Part shown: piece by piece, positions 1-7,776 of the stretch
Layout of the letters: the number at the start of each line of letters is the position of its first letter
Numbering within the stretch: the first letter of the stretch is position 1
NCBI RefSeq assembly: GCF_016124325.1
Contig: NZ_WGNY01000008.1
Location: forward strand, 1-64,000
Direction: 5' to 3'
DNA: 64,000 nt
Source: Phenylobacterium sp.
Lineage (GTDB): Bacteria; Pseudomonadota; Alphaproteobacteria; Caulobacterales; Caulobacteraceae
Made by a program: the position numbers and the translations under genes
The notes under the pieces: generated by a model
What the model was told of the DNA's origin: nothing
What the model saw: only the letters and a program-made list of their open reading frames with translations
Databases searched by the model: none

Positions 1-1
1 C

Positions 2-1321
2 CGGAGCCTCTACAAGGAGCTGGTCGAGACCAACACGACCTTCTCGGCGGGCGACTGCACGGTGGCCGCCCAGCGGATGGCGGATCGGCTGAAGGCCGCC
101 GGCTTCGCCGACGCCGACCTGCATCTGATCGTGCCGCCCGATCGGCCCAAGGACGGCAACCTCGTCGCGGTCTATCCCGGCAAGGATCCCAAGGCCAAGG
201 CGGTGCTGCTGCTGGCGCACATCGATGTGGTCGAGGCCAAGCGCGAGGACTGGACGCGTGATCCGTTCAAGCTGATCGAGGAGGACGGCTACTTCTACGG
301 ACGCGGCGTCGCCGACGACAAGGCGCAGGCCGCGATCTGGACCGACATGCTGATCCGCTTCAAGCAGGCCGGCTACAAGCCGCGCCGCACGGTGAAGATG
401 GCGCTCACCTGCGGCGAAGAGGGCGGCGGCCAGATCAACGGGGCAAGCTATCTCGCCCGCAACGACCGCGACCTCATCGACGCCGGGATCGCGCTGAACG
501 AGGGCGGCGCCGGCATGCTGGACGGCGCCGGCAAGCCCGTCTCCCAGAACATCCTGGTCGCCGAGAAGTACCCGGTGAGCTTCACCTTCGAGGTGACCAA
601 TCCGGGCGGACATTCCTCGCGGCCGGTGCCGGACAATGCGATCTACCGGCTGGCCCGCGCGCTCGACCGGCTGTCACAGTACGAGTTCCCGGTCACGTTC
701 AACGACGCCAACCGCGCCTTCTTCGAGCGTATGTCGAAGGTGGTCGGCGGCGAGGACGGGGCGGCCATGGCCGCGATCGTCGCCAATCCGCAGGACGCCG
801 AGGCCGACGCGCGCCTGTCGAAGAACCCCAGCTATCACGCCTATCTGCGCACCACCTGCGTGGCCACCATGCTCGACGCCGGCCATGCGGCCAACGCCCT
901 GCCCCAGCGCGCCCGCGCCACGGTGAACTGCCGCATCCTGCCGGGCGTGCCGATCGACGAGGTCCAGGCGACGCTCGAGAAGGTGGCGGCCGATCCCGAG
1001 GTCAAGATCACGGCCGGCCGGCGGATGATGGTGGCCGCGAAGCCGCCCGCCCTCACGCCCCAGGTGCTGGGCCCGATCGAGAAGATCACCGCCGACATGT
1101 GGCCGGGCGTCCCCGTCGTGCCGCTGATGGAGGCCGGCGCCACCGACTCCACCGCGCTGAACGCGGTCGGCATCCCGGCCTATGGCGTCTCGGGCATCTT
1201 CTGGGATCCGGACCTCGGCCACATCCACGGCCTCAACGAGCGCATCCGGGTGAAGTCGGTGATGGAGGGCCGCGAGTTCCTCTACCGGCTGGTAAAGGCC
1301 TACGCCGAGCAGAAGGACTGA
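2..1321 (+). CDS. M20 family metallopeptidase, 5'-truncated by window edge
   Basis: Zinc-dependent exopeptidase or amidohydrolase of the M20/M28 type. The frame is open from base 2 and aligns codon for codon with the next gene from RSLYKELVETNTT onward, so only the start and probable signal peptide lie outside the window. Visible family motifs are the HxD metal/catalytic block (LLLAHIDVVE), the bridging aspartate in GRGVADDKAQ, the CGEEGG glutamate pair and a late ligand histidine in LGHIHGLNE. It is a tandem paralogue of the following gene. The second copy has a signal peptide, so an exported enzyme is likely. Substrate cannot be told from sequence. Confidence 0.9.
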   Translation, partial: RSLYKELVETNTTFSAGDCTVAAQRMADRLKAAGFADADLHLIVPPDRPKDGNLVAVYPGKDPKAKAVLLLAHIDVVEAKREDWTRDPFKLIEEDGYFYGRGVADDKAQAAIWTDMLIRFKQAGYKPRRTVKMALTCGEEGGGQINGASYLARNDRDLIDAGIALNEGGAGMLDGAGKPVSQNILVAEKYPVSFTFEVTNPGGHSSRPVPDNAIYRLARALDRLSQYEFPVTFNDANRAFFERMSKVVGGEDGAAMAAIVANPQDAEADARLSKNPSYHAYLRTTCVATMLDAGHAANALPQRARATVNCRILPGVPIDEVQATLEKVAADPEVKITAGRRMMVAAKPPALTPQVLGPIEKITADMWPGVPVVPLMEAGATDSTALNAVGIPAYGVSGIFWDPDLGHIHGLNERIRVKSVMEGREFLYRLVKAYAEQKD

Positions 1322-1432
1322 AGTGCGATCCGCAAAAGTGGAGGCCGGTTTTGCGATCAGATCGCACTCAAACTCTTGAATTAGAGCCTTTTTGTCCCGT
1401 TCAAACGATCCCGTTTGAACGGGAAAGGCTCT
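1322..1432. repeat. intergenic double-hairpin repeat between the M20 paralogues
   Basis: Two stem-loops are adjacent. The first pairs AGTGCGATC (1322-1330) with GATCGCACT (1360-1368), plus an inner CGCAAAA/TTTTGCG stem (1331-1337 with 1349-1355). The second pairs CCCGTTCAAACG (1396-1407) with its perfect complement (1412-1423) around a 4-nt loop, and outer arms AGAGCCTTT (1383-1391) and AAAGGCTCT (1424-1432) extend it. It resembles dispersed intergenic palindromic repeats of alphaproteobacteria. It may also stop transcription from the first M20 gene. The outer arm overlaps the ribosome-binding region of the next gene. Confidence 0.75.
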
Positions 1433-1437
1433 GGCCG

Positions 1438-2850
1438 GTGCGGGGGCTCGCGATCCTGGCGGCCGTCGCGGCCCTGGCCCTGTCTGCTTTGGCGGGTCCG
1501 GCGGCAGCCGCGCCCCAGCCCGGGGAGGCGGCGTTCCGTGCGCTCTACAAGGAGCTGGTGGAGACCAACACCACCCAGTCCTCCGGCAGCTGCACCCTGG
1601 CCGCCGAGCGGATGGCGGCGCGGCTGAAGGCGGCGGGTTTCGCCGACGCCGACCTTACCCTGTTCGCCCTGCCCGAGTTCCCCAAGGACGGCGGCCTCGT
1701 CGCCGTCTACCCCGGCCGCGACCCGAAGGCCGGCGCGATCCTGCTCTTGGCCCACCTCGACGTGGTCGAGGCCAAGCGCGAGGACTGGACCCGCGACCCG
1801 TTCACGCTGTTCGAGGAGGGCGGCTACTTCTACGCCCGCGGCGCCGCGGACGACAAAGCCCAGGCCGCGATCTTCACCGACCTCTTCATCCGCCTGCGCC
1901 AGGAGGGCTACCGGCCGCGCCACACGCTGAAGCTGGCCCTGACCTGCGGCGAGGAGGGCGGGCGCTTCAACGGCGCGAGCTGGCTGGCCCAGAACCGCCG
2001 CGACCTGATCGACGCCAGGTTCGCGCTGAACGAATGGGCCGGGGTCAATCTGGACGCTGCCGGCAAGCCGGTGTTCCACGCGATCATGGCCGACCAGAAG
2101 ACCGTCGGCACCTATCGGCTGGAGGCCACCAATCCTGGCGGCCACTCCTCGCGGCCCCTGCCCGACAACGCCATCTACCACGTCACCCGCGCGGTCGACC
2201 GGATCGCGGCCTACGAGTTCCCGGCCCAGCTCAACGACGTCACCCGCGCCTACTTCGGCGCCATGTCGAAGATCGTGGGCGGCGAGCGCGGCGCGGCCAT
2301 GGCCGCCATCGTCGCCGATCCGAACGACGCCGCCGCCAAGGCGGTCCTGGCCCGCGATCCCAACGACCACGCCATGATGGGCACCACCTGCGTCGCCACC
2401 ATGTTCGAGGCGGGCCACGCGGCCAACGCCTTGCCCCAGCGCGCCACCGCCACCATCAACTGCCGCATCGTCCCGGGCGTGACCCGCGCGGCGGTGCGCG
2501 ACACGCTGGTGGGCCTGATCGACGACCCGCAGGTCACCGTCTCGGAGTCCCGCGGCCGCGAGGGCGTGGCCGGCCCGCCGCTCACCCCGCAGATCATGGA
2601 TCCGATCCGCAAGGTCAGCGAACAGCTCTGGCCTGGCGTGCCGGTGGTCCCCACCATGGAAGCGGCCGCCACCGACGGGAAGGCGCTGATCACGGCCGGC
2701 ATCCCCACCTATGGCGTCATGGGCCTGGCGCTGGAGCCCGACCTCGGCCACATGCACGGCCTCAACGAGCGGATCGGCGTGAAATCGGTGCTCGACGCGC
2801 GCGAATTCACCTATCGCCTCGTGAAGATCTACGCCGACCAGAAGGACTGA
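1438..2850 (+). CDS. M20 family metallopeptidase, exported
   Basis: Complete second copy of the tandem M20 pair, 470 aa. I chose the GTG at 1438: it follows a GGAAAGG ribosome-binding sequence and opens directly into a hydrophobic signal peptide (about residues 1-24, ending PAAAAPQ). The much longer upstream open frame runs antisense-like through the previous gene and is not real. Metal and catalytic residues are visible: HxD near residue 106 (LLAHLDVVE), ADDKAQ, the EE pair near 172-173 (CGEEGG) and a C-terminal HMH near 438-440. It probably acts in the periplasm on peptides or amidated small molecules. A downstream gene starts 2 nt after its stop. Confidence 0.92.
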   Translation: MRGLAILAAVAALALSALAGPAAAAPQPGEAAFRALYKELVETNTTQSSGSCTLAAERMAARLKAAGFADADLTLFALPEFPKDGGLVAVYPGRDPKAGAILLLAHLDVVEAKREDWTRDPFTLFEEGGYFYARGAADDKAQAAIFTDLFIRLRQEGYRPRHTLKLALTCGEEGGRFNGASWLAQNRRDLIDARFALNEWAGVNLDAAGKPVFHAIMADQKTVGTYRLEATNPGGHSSRPLPDNAIYHVTRAVDRIAAYEFPAQLNDVTRAYFGAMSKIVGGERGAAMAAIVADPNDAAAKAVLARDPNDHAMMGTTCVATMFEAGHAANALPQRATATINCRIVPGVTRAAVRDTLVGLIDDPQVTVSESRGREGVAGPPLTPQIMDPIRKVSEQLWPGVPVVPTMEAAATDGKALITAGIPTYGVMGLALEPDLGHMHGLNERIGVKSVLDAREFTYRLVKIYADQKD

Positions 2851-2852
2851 AC

Positions 2853-3305
2853 TTGAGGATCTGGCTCGCCGCCGCCCACGACGCGGCGCACAGGAACGGC
2901 GGCTGGGCGTTCGTCCGGGCGAACGGCGAGGTTTCCGGCCGCGCCGGGGGCGATCGCCGGACCACCCGCGCCCGCATGGCGCTCTCGGGGTTCGCCGCGG
3001 CGCTGGAGGGCCTCGCCGCCGACGAGGCGCTGGCGGTGGTCGCGCCGCGCCCGGACGCCCTGGTGCTCCACACGCTCCTGAAGCCGCCCGCCGATCCGCC
3101 CCAGGACGACCTCGACCTGCGCGGCGTGCTGGCCAAGGCGCTCGCGGACCGCGCCTGGACCCTCGCCGTGGGCGATCCGAACGGCCCGACGCCCGCCGCC
3201 TTCGCCGCGGCCTGGGCCGGCCAGGCGTCGGAGAAGGCCAAGATGGGCGGCGCGTTCGTCGCCGCGATCCCCAAGACCAACCTGGCCAAGGCCAAGGGGC
3301 TCTAG
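2853..3305 (+). CDS. RNase H-fold protein lacking catalytic acids
   Basis: A 150-aa protein starting at a TTG two bases after the M20 stop, so probably translationally coupled. Its first 50 residues track RNase HI: the GGW strand and the TTxxRMxL helix entry match the GGW and TTNNRMEL of the rnhA product encoded 1.2 kb away. The residue at the RnhA Asp10 position is Ala6, and the one at the Glu48 position is Ala43. The remainder (basic C-terminus, KTNLAKAKGL) does not show the HTDS or ADELAR catalytic motifs. I read it as a catalytically dead RNase H-like paralogue, perhaps nucleic-acid binding; the function is unknown. The start codon is moderately certain. Confidence 0.6.
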   Translation: MRIWLAAAHDAAHRNGGWAFVRANGEVSGRAGGDRRTTRARMALSGFAAALEGLAADEALAVVAPRPDALVLHTLLKPPADPPQDDLDLRGVLAKALADRAWTLAVGDPNGPTPAAFAAAWAGQASEKAKMGGAFVAAIPKTNLAKAKGL

Positions 3306-3326
3306 GCGGCGTCACCTTCCCTATTT

Positions 3327-3375
3327 GGACTACTCTATAGACCATTTTCGCCAGTTTTGGACTATGATATAGTCC
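3327..3375 (+). promoter_or_regulatory. toxin-antitoxin promoter with two palindromic operators
   Basis: GGACTATGATATAGTCC (3359-3375) is a perfect 6-5-6 palindrome. A near copy, GGACTACTCTATAGACC (3327-3343), lies 32 bp upstream with one mismatched pair. A TATGAT -10-like hexamer (3363-3368) sits inside the downstream operator. The antitoxin ATG at 3380 follows within a few bases, so the transcript may be leaderless. Such tandem sites are typical for autorepression by the antitoxin or antitoxin-toxin complex. Confidence 0.7.
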
Positions 3376-3379
3376 GCAC

Positions 3380-3643
3380 ATGACCACCCACGCCTCCGTG
3401 AGCGACGCCAAGGGCCGCCTCACCGACCTCGTCCGCCGGGCGGAAGCCGGCGAAGAGGTGATCCTCACGCGCCATGGCCGGCCGGCCGTGCGGCTGGTTC
3501 CGGTGCGCGCCGTGGCCGACCGCGCGGAGAGGCGGCGCCTGCTGGAGGCCGCACGCCGCGAAGGCGCCCGCAAGGCTGTCGAGGGCGCCGGCGCCGCGGC
3601 CAGCCAGGACTTCCTCTACGACGACGAGGGCCTGCCCCGGTGA
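3380..3643 (+). CDS. Phd/YefM-type antitoxin (VapB-like)
   Basis: An 87-aa antitoxin. The N-terminal Phd/YefM DNA-binding fold is recognisable (VSDAKGRLTDLVRRAEAGEE followed by the RHGRPAVRLVPV strand, residues about 7-42). The C-terminal tail, ending SQDFLYDDEGLPR, would wrap the toxin. The stop overlaps the toxin start by 4 nt (GTGA), the usual coupling in such pairs. It probably represses its own operon through the palindromes just upstream. Confidence 0.9.
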   Translation: MTTHASVSDAKGRLTDLVRRAEAGEEVILTRHGRPAVRLVPVRAVADRAERRRLLEAARREGARKAVEGAGAAASQDFLYDDEGLPR

Positions 3644-4020
3644 TCGTGGTCGACACCTCGGCCCTCATGGCGATCCTGCTGGCCGAGCCCGAGAGCGACC
3701 GCTGCATCGCCAGGCTGGAAGCCGAGACCGACGTGCTCATCTCCGCCGCCACCCTGGCGGAAGCCCTCATCGTCGCCGGCCGCCGGAATGTCGGGCCGGA
3801 GATGGCCGCGCTGGTCGACGGGCTGGGCTTCGAGGTCGCGCCCGTCTCGCAGGCCGCGGCCGCACGGGTCGCCGACGCCTACGCCCGCTGGGGCAAGGGG
3901 ATCCACAAGGCGTCGCTGAACTTCGGCGACTGTTTCGCCTACGCCCTCGCGCAGGAGACGGGCGCGCCCGTGCTCTTCGTCGGCGAGGATTTCGCGCTCA
4001 CCGACGTCGCCGTCGCCTGA
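3640..4020 (+). CDS. vapC: VapC-type PIN-domain toxin ribonuclease
   Basis: A 126-aa PIN-domain endoribonuclease starting at GTG within the antitoxin stop. The acidic active-site set is visible: Asp5 (MIVVDTSAL), Glu41 (LAEALI), Asp97 (NFGDCFAYALA) and Asp117 (GEDF). These would bind Mg2+ and cut tRNA or another RNA when the antitoxin is degraded. The length is normal for VapC. The exact RNA target cannot be predicted. Confidence 0.92.
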   Translation: MIVVDTSALMAILLAEPESDRCIARLEAETDVLISAATLAEALIVAGRRNVGPEMAALVDGLGFEVAPVSQAAAARVADAYARWGKGIHKASLNFGDCFAYALAQETGAPVLFVGEDFALTDVAVA

Positions 4021-4023
4021 CAC

Positions 4024-4470
4024 TCAGGGCAGTTCGCTCATCCAGACGCGCAGGGCCCGCAGGAACGGCAGCGCCTCGCGGAACTCCTTCTGGGTGAAGC
4101 CGTCGCGCAGGCGCTCCACCTTGGGTCGGATGCCGGCCATGGCCCGGTGGTAGGCCTCGCGCCCGCCTGTGGTCATCCGCACGTACTTGCGCCGTCGGTC
4201 GGCCTCGCAGACGCCCACCGTGACCAGCCCCGTCGCCTCCAGGCGCTGGAGCGTGTTGGTGATGGCGCCGGGCGTCATGCGCAGCGCCGTGGCGATGGCG
4301 TTGGGGCTCAGGTCCTCGCCCCGGCGGGCGATCAGGTTGAGCACCTCGTACTGCGGATAGGTCAGCCCCACCGGCAGCGCCTTGGTGATCGCCATGCGCA
4401 CGCCGTGCTCGATGAGGCTGATCTCGTCGAAGACCTGGACCTCGGGGTGTTCCTCGATGACTGCGGCCAT
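4024..4470 (-). CDS. MarR family transcriptional regulator
   Basis: A 148-aa winged-helix regulator. I prefer the ATG at 4470 because GGAGGCGGAGGG lies just upstream. A TTG at 4521 would add 17 residues but has no clear ribosome-binding site. The wHTH is visible: LTYPQYEVLNLIARRG, then LSPNAIATALRMTPGAITNTLQRLEATGLV and the wing RRRKYVRMTTGG. It lies directly downstream of rnhA on the same strand and could be the last gene of that unit or have its own promoter. The target is unknown; many MarR proteins control efflux or aromatic-compound genes. Confidence 0.88.
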   Translation of the reverse strand: MAAVIEEHPEVQVFDEISLIEHGVRMAITKALPVGLTYPQYEVLNLIARRGEDLSPNAIATALRMTPGAITNTLQRLEATGLVTVGVCEADRRRKYVRMTTGGREAYHRAMAGIRPKVERLRDGFTQKEFREALPFLRALRVWMSELP

Positions 4471-4510
4471 ATCCCTCCGCCTCCGAATCACCGGCAGGCC
4501 GAAGATATCG

Positions 4511-4536
4511 TTCAAGCTCAAAACTTCAAGATTGAA
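4511..4536 (-). promoter_or_regulatory. possible MarR operator
   Basis: TTCAAGATTGAA (4525-4536) is a palindrome with TTCAA/TTGAA arms, and another TTCAAG occurs at 4511-4516. Both lie between the rnhA stop and the preferred marR start. MarR proteins commonly bind such AT-rich dyads for autorepression. This is position-based inference only. Confidence 0.35.
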
Positions 4537-4539
4537 GCA

Positions 4540-4992
4540 TCAGCCCGACGCCGCCTCGAGGGTTTCCTTCATGCCCCGACGGGCGAGCTCGTCGGCCCGC
4601 TCGTTGAGTTCATGACCCGCATGGCCCTTCACCCACCGCCAGTGGACGTCGTGATGCGAACGCGCTTCGTCAAGGCGCCGCCACAGATCGTCGTTCTTCA
4701 CCGGCTTGCCGTCGGCGGTCCGCCAGCCGCGGCGTTTCCAGCCGTGGATCCATTCGGCGATGCCTTTCTGGACGTATTGGCTGTCGGTGTGCAGCTCGAC
4801 CCGGCAGGGCTTCTTCAGCGCCTCCAGCGCCTGGATCGCCGCCATCAGCTCCATGCGGTTGTTGGTGGTGGCCAGCTCCCCGCCCGTCAGCTCCTTCTCG
4901 GTCTGCCCGTGGATCAGGATCGCGCCCCAGCCGCCCGGCCCCGGGTTTCCCGAGCAGGCGCCGTCGGTGAAGATCATCACGTGCGGGGTCAC
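4540..4992 (-). CDS. rnhA: ribonuclease HI
   Basis: A 150-aa RNase HI that cuts the RNA strand of RNA-DNA hybrids. All catalytic residues occur at E. coli-like positions: Asp10 ([11 protein letters not shown]), Glu48 (TTNNRMEL), Asp70 (LHTDSQYV), His124 (KGHAGH) and Asp134 (ERADELARR). The start is the GTG at 4992, whose GTGA overlaps the thrB stop; this sets the length to the family norm. thrB-rnhA is a common alphaproteobacterial gene pair. Confidence 0.96.
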   Translation of the reverse strand: MTPHVMIFTDGACSGNPGPGGWGAILIHGQTEKELTGGELATTNNRMELMAAIQALEALKKPCRVELHTDSQYVQKGIAEWIHGWKRRGWRTADGKPVKNDDLWRRLDEARSHHDVHWRWVKGHAGHELNERADELARRGMKETLEAASG

Positions 4993-5954
4993 GTCTGGCT
5001 CCCGCACACCAGGAGGTCCGGCGAGGCGCGGTGCACCGCCAGCTTGCGCTCGTACTCCAGCGGGTCCTTGGGCTTCACCAGCGCCCCGGCGGGCGTGGCG
5101 CCCCAGTCGTAGAGCCGGGTCAGGAAGAAGCGCATCGCCGCCCCGTGCGCCAGCAGCGGCAGGGCCGCCCGTTCGGCGTCCGAGAGCGCCCGCAGTCCCT
5201 CGTAGCCGGCCAGCAGGGCGCGGGCGGCGGTGATGTTGAAACTGCCGTCCGCCTCGAAGCACCAGGCGTTCAGCGCCACGGCCACGTCGTAGGCGAAGGC
5301 GTCCGTGCAGGCGAAGTAGAAGTCGATCGCGCCCGAGAACTTCCCGCCGGTGAAGAACACGTTGTCCGGAAAGAAATCGGCGTGGCAGACGCCCGTCGGC
5401 AGCCCCTCGGGCCAGCGCTCGGCCAGCATGGCCAGGTCGGCCCCGATCGTCTTCGCCAGGCCCGGCTTGAGGCCGTCGGCCGCATCCTCCAGCCCCGCGA
5501 ACATCCCCGCCCAGGCCGCCTGGCCCAGGTCGTTCTCGCGGCGCATCGGGAAACCCTCGCCCGCCAGGTGCAGCGCGGCCAGCCCCGCCCCCGCCTCGCG
5601 GCAGTGGGCCACGGTCGGCCGGCGCACCGACAGGCCGTTCAGGAACCCGGTGATCGCGCAGGGCTTGCCGCCCGCCGTCTTGATCAGCCGTCCCTGCCGG
5701 TCGGCCATCGGCTCGGCCGACGGATAGCCGTGGCGCGCCAGCCAGCGCATCAGCTCCAGGAAGAACGGCAGGTCGTCGGGGTTCGTCCGACTCTCGTAGA
5801 CCGTCAGGATGTAGCGGCCCCGCTCGGTCTCCAGCAGGAAGTTCGAGTTCGACACGCCCTCGGCGATGCCCTTGAACGCCAGCGGCGCGCCCAGGTCGAA
5901 GTCGGCCAACAGCGCCGCCAGCTCCTCGTCGGTGATGTCCGTATAGACCGCCAT
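4989..5954 (-). CDS. thrB: homoserine kinase (aminoglycoside phosphotransferase-like type)
   Basis: A 321-aa homoserine kinase of the phosphotransferase (APH-like) type used by many alpha- and gammaproteobacteria; it phosphorylates homoserine for threonine synthesis. The catalytic loop HADFFPDN (His191, Asp193, Asn198) and the metal-binding Asp211 (AIDFYFA) are present. The N-terminal lobe starts [20 protein letters not shown], typical of this family. It overlaps rnhA by 4 nt. ispH, which often precedes thrB, is found 3.1 kb upstream on the same strand. Confidence 0.95.
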   Translation of the reverse strand: MAVYTDITDEELAALLADFDLGAPLAFKGIAEGVSNSNFLLETERGRYILTVYESRTNPDDLPFFLELMRWLARHGYPSAEPMADRQGRLIKTAGGKPCAITGFLNGLSVRRPTVAHCREAGAGLAALHLAGEGFPMRRENDLGQAAWAGMFAGLEDAADGLKPGLAKTIGADLAMLAERWPEGLPTGVCHADFFPDNVFFTGGKFSGAIDFYFACTDAFAYDVAVALNAWCFEADGSFNITAARALLAGYEGLRALSDAERAALPLLAHGAAMRFFLTRLYDWGATPAGALVKPKDPLEYERKLAVHRASPDLLVCGSQT

Positions 5955-6087
5955 GGGAGCCGCATGGGCGAGCCCGCGCCCGCGGTCAAGCGATCAGGCG
6001 CCCGGCCGGCGCGCGGGGTCGTCCCGCCGGGCCGGCAGGCGACGGCGCACGCGCGACGTGCTATTCATCCCACCTGGAGCGCACCCC

Positions 6088-6315
6088 ATGATCGAACTCA
6101 AGATCGAGCAGACCGAGAAGGGCCTCGCCATCGTCCTGACGCCCGAGGCGCAGGAATTGCTGGGCGCGGCCGACGGCCAGACGATCGGATTTCAGGTCAC
6201 CGACGACGGCGAGTTGCGCCTGGGCGCGCTCGACATGTCGTTCGAGGCGCGGCGCGCGCGCGGGCGCGCGTTCCTCAAGCGCTACGACGAGACCTTCAAA
6301 GCGCTTGCGAAGTAG
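6088..6315 (+). CDS. antitoxin of a Doc-type toxin-antitoxin pair
   Basis: A 75-aa protein beginning MIELKIEQTEKGLAIVLTPE, a short strand-rich N-terminus like AbrB/MazE swapped-hairpin antitoxins. A charged C-terminal helix (FEARRARGRAFLKRYDETFKALAK) could neutralise the toxin. A GGAG sequence lies 9-12 nt before the ATG. The toxin gene starts 3 nt after its stop. Family assignment rests on the N-terminal pattern and on its neighbour. Confidence 0.75.
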   Translation: MIELKIEQTEKGLAIVLTPEAQELLGAADGQTIGFQVTDDGELRLGALDMSFEARRARGRAFLKRYDETFKALAK

Positions 6316-6318
6316 CTC

Positions 6319-6708
6319 GTGGCCGAACCCGTCTGGCTGGACGAGGCGCTGATCCTGGCCTTGTATGAGGACGTCGTGGCCGCGTCGGGCGGCGCGTCGG
6401 GCGTCCGCGACCAGGGCCTGCTACGCTCGGCCCTCGCCCGGCCCGTCAATCGGCGCCTCTACGAGCGCGTCGATGACACGCTCGAACTGGCCGCGGCCTA
6501 CGCCGTCGGCATCGCGTCGAACCATCCCTTCGTCGACGGAAACAAGCGGATGGCGTTCATCGCGCTTGGCCAATTCCTCGCCGACAACGGCGTGGTCCTG
6601 ACGGCCAAGCCCGCCGACGCAACAGCGATCATGCTGGGCGTGGCCGCCGGCGAGGTCGACATCCCGCAACTGACCGAATGGCTGCGGTCTCGAACGCTGC
6701 GCCCTTAG
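6319..6708 (+). CDS. doc: Doc/Fic-family toxin
   Basis: A 129-aa Fic-fold protein with the Doc-type motif HPFVDGNKR at residues 69-77. Doc toxins of this family inactivate EF-Tu by phosphorylation, using this loop. N-terminal WLDEALILALYEDVVAASGG and GVRDQGLLRSAL are also characteristic of Doc. It starts at GTG right after the antitoxin. The pair sits in the interval separating ispH from thrB, consistent with insertion of an accessory segment. Confidence 0.9.
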   Translation: MAEPVWLDEALILALYEDVVAASGGASGVRDQGLLRSALARPVNRRLYERVDDTLELAAAYAVGIASNHPFVDGNKRMAFIALGQFLADNGVVLTAKPADATAIMLGVAAGEVDIPQLTEWLRSRTLRP

Positions 6709-6717
6709 GCGGAGACG

Positions 6718-7656
6718 TTAGGCGGCGGCTTGAATTGCTTCCCGGCCCGCGCGCCGCCGGCGCAGGGCGCCCCCGGCGAGGCCGAGGCCCCCGATCATCA
6801 GCGCCCAGGTCGCCGGCTCGGGTACGCTCCCCGGTTCGACATAGCCCCTCGCATAGTCGAAGCCGGTGTCCCCGCTGATCGCCGAGAAGTCGGTCACCGC
6901 GACGCCGCCCACCGTCACGCCGGTGATGCCCGCCCACGAGAACGTATTGCCGAGGTCCATCGTGCCCGACACCGCCCCCGGCTCGCCCATGCTCATGAAC
7001 ACCGAATTGTCGACGTGCAGGCTCATGCTGACGCCGTTCACGGCGCCGATCACCGCGTAGAAGCCGATGGTCTGAAGCCCCAGCGTCCCGCCGTTGGAGC
7101 AGGCCGGACAGACAGCGTAGTTCGATTGGAAATCCGACCAGGCCCCGCCGCCGCCGTTCGTTCCGGCCGCGACCCAGGCGTTCCAGCTCTGGGCGTAGCG
7201 ATAGGAGCCCGAGCCGTCGTGCTCGAACAGGCTTCCATCCAGAAACACGTTGGCGGTCACATAGGCCAGCGTGCCCTGGGAATAGCCGTCCGCCAGGAGC
7301 AGGAAGCCGTCATGCGACGAGGCGTCGGCCGCGCCGTAGGAATAGGCGGCGCTCTGGGTCCCTGCGGGTTCGTTGTTGGTCGCCGCGCCGGTCGCGTAGA
7401 CGTGGAGGGCGCCGGCTTCCGCCGCGGCCGAGGCCAGCGCCGACGCGTCCTGGCTCGCGGCGACATGGCCCGTCTGCGACGTCACCGAAACCGGGGCCGC
7501 GCCACTGGCGCCCTGCGGATCGGTCAGGATGATCGTGCCGGGCGCGCTCGTCTCCACCCTCACGGTGCTGCTGGCGCTGTAGTCGGCGGCCAGCGCCGCG
7601 GCAGGCAGCGCGACCGCGACGGCCGACGCCATCAGGATTCCAAGCCTCTTCGTCAT
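6718..7656 (-). CDS. PEPxxWA-CTERM sorting domain protein
   Basis: A 312-aa exported protein. The start at 7656 is chosen because GGGGG lies 7-11 nt upstream and a signal peptide follows (MTKRLGILMASAVAVALPAA, cleaved near ALAADYS). The C-terminus carries a sorting signal: PEPATWALM, a hydrophobic glycine-rich helix and an RRRR cluster, followed by a short tail. Such proteins are processed by an exosortase and anchored or released at the cell surface. The middle is Ser/Ala/Gly-rich with no recognised domain. It ends 10 nt from the doc stop, tail to tail. Confidence 0.85.
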   Translation of the reverse strand: MTKRLGILMASAVAVALPAAALAADYSASSTVRVETSAPGTIILTDPQGASGAAPVSVTSQTGHVAASQDASALASAAAEAGALHVYATGAATNNEPAGTQSAAYSYGAADASSHDGFLLLADGYSQGTLAYVTANVFLDGSLFEHDGSGSYRYAQSWNAWVAAGTNGGGGAWSDFQSNYAVCPACSNGGTLGLQTIGFYAVIGAVNGVSMSLHVDNSVFMSMGEPGAVSGTMDLGNTFSWAGITGVTVGGVAVTDFSAISGDTGFDYARGYVEPGSVPEPATWALMIGGLGLAGGALRRRRAGREAIQAAA

Positions 7657-7776
7657 CTGCATACCCCCACACCACGCCGACGCCTCCACTCGTGCGCCGT
7701 GGAGAAAGGCTAGAGGGCCGGCCGGGAATGCGCGTCCATCAGATGGTGTACCGCCGTGCGGGTCGCGCCGCCGCCT

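Noticed and set aside
1381..3573. 730-codon open frame on the minus strand
   Set aside because: Arg/Gly/Pro-rich shadow of the second M20 gene and its neighbours; no motifs and no ribosome-binding site. Stops are rare in antisense frames at this GC content.
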